From NCBI GenBank assembly GCA_046350115.1, contig JAXMAZ010000009.1:124001-188000 (forward strand): a stretch of DNA of 64,000 nucleotides, written 5' to 3'. Source of the DNA: JAXMAZ01 sp046350115. Lineage in GTDB: Bacteria > Planctomycetota > Planctomycetia > Gemmatales > Gemmataceae. Position numbers and translations under genes: made by a program. How positions within the stretch are numbered: the first letter of the stretch is position 1; every line of letters starts with the position of its first letter. The notes under the pieces are model-generated. The model was not told the DNA's origin and ran no database searches. It worked only from the letters and a program-made list of their open reading frames with translations. Positions 62,001 through 64,000 of the stretch are shown here, piece after piece.

Positions 62001-64000
62001 GGCCGCTTCCAACCGCTGCCCCGGGTCGCCGTCGGCGAGCACGGCTCGCAGGGCGACCAGTGCCGACTTCGCTCCGGCCTCGCCCTGTCGTCGCAGGACG
62101 TCGGCCACACGCAGCCGGAAGGCCACGTCTTTGGCCCCCAACACTTCGATCAGGGCATTTGTGATGGCCTCGCGTTCGCCCGCCCCGGCCTGGTCGAGCA
62201 GCGTGGCCGCCTGGAGCCGGACGTCCGGGTTCTTGTCGGCCAACATCTGTTTGAACGCGGCCCGCACCTCCGGCCCGCCCGCCTCGCCCGCCCGGGCGAG
62301 CGCCGACCCGGCCATCGCCCGGAGCGATGGGTCGGGGGAGCGCACGGCTTCGAGCAACGCCGGGATGACCGTCTTCGGAGGCCGGGTGCCGAACTCGTAC
62401 AGGAGCTGGACGGCCTGCATCTGCGCCCGGCGGTCCGGTGACTTGAGCAACTCCGCCAGAGCCGGGCCGGCGCCACCCAGGTCGTCCGGGCTGACCCGGA
62501 GCAGTACCCGGATCGCGTGAACGCGGGCGAGCGGGGGACCGTCTTTGGCCAGTGCGACCAGAGCGGGCACCCCTTCCCGGGCGTCCGGGCCGAGGCCGCG
62601 GAGAAGCTCGGCGACCTGCTGCCGGCTGTAGTCGTTGGCCGCCCGCATCCCCTCGACCAGATCGGGCACCGCCTCCTTCGTCACCCCGATCATCCGCAGG
62701 GTGCTGACCGCCTGCTGCCGGGTGCCGTCGTCCCCGGCTCTCAGCAACCGGGCCACTGACACGGACGCCGGCCGGCTGGCCGTGCCGATCCGCTGGAGCA
62801 CGGTCAGCAGTTGCTGCCGGGCGGCCGGCGGGGCGTCCGCCAGCGCGGCGCCGAGGGCCGTCACGACCGCGGCCGTTTGCGGGCCGTTCGGCGGGACGCG
62901 TTGGAGGAGGGCCGCCGCGACCCCGCTCGCCGACCCGTCCGGGCTACCGAGGGCGGCGACGACCGACGGCATCGCGTCCTCGACCCGGCCCGCCTCCCAC
63001 AGCCCCTCTGCCGCCCCGACCCGAACGCCGGCCGATTCGTCCACCAGCAGGCCATTGAGAGTCGCGATCCCGGCCGCAGCGTCCTCACCGCCGAGCCGGG
63101 CCAGCGCCCGACCGGCGTACACCCGGGCCATCGGGTCGCGGTCCCGGGTCATGGCTCGCAGCGCGGGGGCCGCCGGCTTCGCCCGGGCCGCTACGGATTC
63201 GAGCACCTGGCCGGCGGCGGCCCGGGTGAGGTTATCCCGGGTGCGGAGTTCCGCGACGAGTGTCACCAACGCGGCCGGGAGCGGCGGGTCGAGCTTACAC
63301 AACAGCTCGGCCGCCGCCACCCTCACGCCCGGTTCCGGGTCGTCGAGCGCCGCGACGAGCGCCGGCTTCACCGGCTCCGCGGTGGGGTCCGCCCCTTTCA
63401 GCGCCGTGACCGCGGCCCGGCGGACGGCCGGATCACGGTGGGCCAGGGCGGCGGCAAGCGCCGGGACCGTGGCGGGGGTCGCCGTCCCGATCTGACCGAC
63501 CGCCTCGGCCGCCCGTTGCCGCACCCCCGGGTCCGGGTCGCGGAACCGGGCGATGAGGGCGGGAAGCGTCGGCCGCAGGGCGTCTGTCAACTCCCGGGGC
63601 CGGGCGTCACGGGGTGAGGGCGGGGTCGCCATCCGGCCGATGACCGTCGCCGCCACCTCGCGGACGACCGGGTTGTCGTCGGCCAGCGCCTCGGTCAGCG
63701 TCGGGATCGCCGGCGGGCCGAGCGCGACGAACGTCAGGGCGACCGCTTCGGTCAACCGGGACGCCCCGCCTGACGGCCCGCTCACGGGGCGGGCCAGGGG
63801 CGTGACCCGAAGCCGCGGCGAGACGAACGCGCCCGCCTGGGTCGGCTTCTCGTCGGCCAGAGCATCAAGCAGCCCCGGCACCGCGTCCAGCCCGGCCTTG
63901 GCGAAGCCGTCCGCCGCCTTCTTTGCCCCCTGCGGGTCGGCGCCCGCAGCCAGCGACCGGCGGACGAACGGCAGCGACGCCCGTACCCCCGGCCCGATCC
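59037..64000 (-). CDS. Giant HEAT-repeat protein, N-terminus beyond the window
   Basis: At least 1,650 residues, open to the right edge; an internal GTG at 63881 is not the true start because homologous repeat sequence continues upstream of it. It consists almost entirely of HEAT/PBS-lyase-like helical repeats of about 35-40 residues, e.g. DPDPGVRQRAAEAVGQIGTA, DPEPGVRVAAAELLCKLDPP and DPVVRAAAADALKRIRSAQ. No catalytic domain is visible in the part seen; the N-terminus could hold one. It is probably a scaffold for protein-protein contacts. First visible gene of the HEAT-DUF1800-DUF1501 operon, with a 4-bp overlap to DUF1800. Confidence 0.9.
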   Translation of the reverse strand, partial: IGPGVRASLPFVRRSLAAGADPQGAKKAADGFAKAGLDAVPGLLDALADEKPTQAGAFVSPRLRVTPLARPVSGPSGGASRLTEAVALTFVALGPPAIPTLTEALADDNPVVREVAATVIGRMATPPSPRDARPRELTDALRPTLPALIARFRDPDPGVRQRAAEAVGQIGTATPATVPALAAALAHRDPAVRRAAVTALKGADPTAEPVKPALVAALDDPEPGVRVAAAELLCKLDPPLPAALVTLVAELRTRDNLTRAAAGQVLESVAARAKPAAPALRAMTRDRDPMARVYAGRALARLGGEDAAAGIATLNGLLVDESAGVRVGAAEGLWEAGRVEDAMPSVVAALGSPDGSASGVAAALLQRVPPNGPQTAAVVTALGAALADAPPAARQQLLTVLQRIGTASRPASVSVARLLRAGDDGTRQQAVSTLRMIGVTKEAVPDLVEGMRAANDYSRQQVAELLRGLGPDAREGVPALVALAKDGPPLARVHAIRVLLRVSPDDLGGAGPALAELLKSPDRRAQMQAVQLLYEFGTRPPKTVIPALLEAVRSPDPSLRAMAGSALARAGEAGGPEVRAAFKQMLADKNPDVRLQAATLLDQAGAGEREAITNALIEVLGAKDVAFRLRVADVLRRQGEAGAKSALVALRAVLADGDPGQRLEAARQLLQPAPAPRGEAAVLAPVTAEDKAAAVAVINKVLTDGPTNRRPVALAALLTADPEHVSAARDGLVAAAADPDANIRLSAARVLTRIGPDGREQAVRLYADLAADRNEYIRMQAMTGLRELSPDAALAEVLTAQLLGDPATRLQAIQEVGRLSRVAAGQALPALRELLTDPTPLVRSQVAMALARVGDPADVEAAGKTLMTLAKDGPEGVRTVAVTALRKLGPPWADRAKPVVRTLLTAEQNSTRLAAARELLRDRAEDRRPIVPVVRELTRQGQPHERAQAAELLLQADPATAAEAVGILRQMLADRQARSHAAAALTKLGPEHDAALLPAARDLLRDPDRAARYAGVQLAHRFAPQLADLATNLAELMADFGTGGPAAAALAAMGEPGVKLLVAALDRPGPEGAAAVWGLQAAEAVGPTVVPKLIAMARSDDRTTRQNGESLLKRFKAEAVPALLKMLAGGAADDRRHAARLLGRLSPLDRATLSALEAATGDADAEVRRAAARAAYRGKSRTVAVVREVANAIRTGDETSRQEATSAVLGPGPIPELVAAALRAALADTSGPVRVAAASALQADPVSADAAAGVLIAAVRDPVLRVQALTVVTTPGPKPGRLRELIPDLKAVVANPPPGVYWHLTGQAVATLRAFDCPDLGRFLAGTVKSGRPQDIGSAHLAALRASGAEGMAVVRSLALTPAGAPLRSAALAELGRAAADDPSVVPVLVEQLHTAGDFGRSDELRAVGLAGPAGRAAGPALAALLADPDARRYAAVAIAQVGCPEGREEAYAELRTALRLAAGNRSTPTLAELVDAVGRFGPAAADAVQTLTPLLAGRDSFTRIKAAEALGRIGPPAARSAAALRSALTTDDVWLRSQAAVALWRVSGDGGRVVPVLAELLAEFADPQPDAVKSSRGGWVFVPESLAPAAWNGYDVRTMRRLMIQTLGEIGRPVTHVVPALELATRDWDPVVRAAAADALKRIRSAQPEGRP

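Noticed and set aside
1..64000. tRNA, rRNA or riboswitch genes
   Set aside because: No stretch gave a convincing cloverleaf, rRNA core or known riboswitch motif; intergenic regions are short and dominated by palindromes.

Overview
The window is high-GC bacterial DNA of a planctomycete, most probably family Gemmataceae. The evidence is the gene set: PVC-type heme-binding dehydrogenases with HEAT repeats and a terminal CxxCH, DUF1501, DUF1549/DUF1553 and DUF1800 proteins, a two-domain DUF1080 protein, an ECF sigma factor paired with a kinase-WD40 protein, and a zinc-ribbon/caspase protein. I see no rRNA, tRNA, CRISPR array, transposase or integrase. About 27 protein genes are supported; nearly all other open frames are GC-rich shadows.

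Layout. 1-6 kb: an edge-truncated PVC dehydrogenase and an SGNH hydrolase on the minus strand, then a complete PVC dehydrogenase on plus. 6-14 kb: a minus-strand efflux operon (lipoprotein adaptor, then two tandem RND pumps). 14-15.5 kb: alpha/beta hydrolase and MsrA. 15.6-21.6 kb: Gfo/Idh/MocA oxidoreductase, DUF1080 protein, a DUF1501 protein and two NIPSNAP proteins. 21.7-27.4 kb: ECF sigma factor with an anti-sigma-like kinase-WD40 protein, a membrane-anchored beta-propeller and a tandem UspA protein. 27.6-38 kb: a GAP1-like membrane protein, two protein-lysine-methyltransferase-like paralogues flanked by two divergent isocitrate/isopropylmalate dehydrogenase homologues, and a caspase-family protein. 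38-46.4 kb: ComEC, AroB, a GT87-like membrane protein, inositol-phosphate synthase, a TIM-barrel sugar isomerase and a PhyH dioxygenase. 46.5-64 kb: a further PVC dehydrogenase, a DUF1549/DUF1553-DUF1501 pair, and a HEAT protein-DUF1800-DUF1501 operon running off the right edge.

The most striking feature is not a gene. At least five sequence families of short inverted hairpin pairs sit between genes. Most begin with GTAG and end with CTAC, and each arm is itself a GTAG-tagged hairpin. That is the architecture of REP/REPIN elements mobilised in trans by RAYT (TnpA-REP) transposases. In five genes the stop codon is the TAG of the element's terminal GTAG. In a sixth that TAG has decayed and the frame reads through. 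One element is nested inside another, and one lies between two convergent genes that have both lost clean stops.

Four genes (an RND pump, the caspase protein, ComEC and a DUF1501 protein) carry apparent single frameshifts in GC runs. With intact homology on both sides, sequencing or assembly indels are as likely as real decay.
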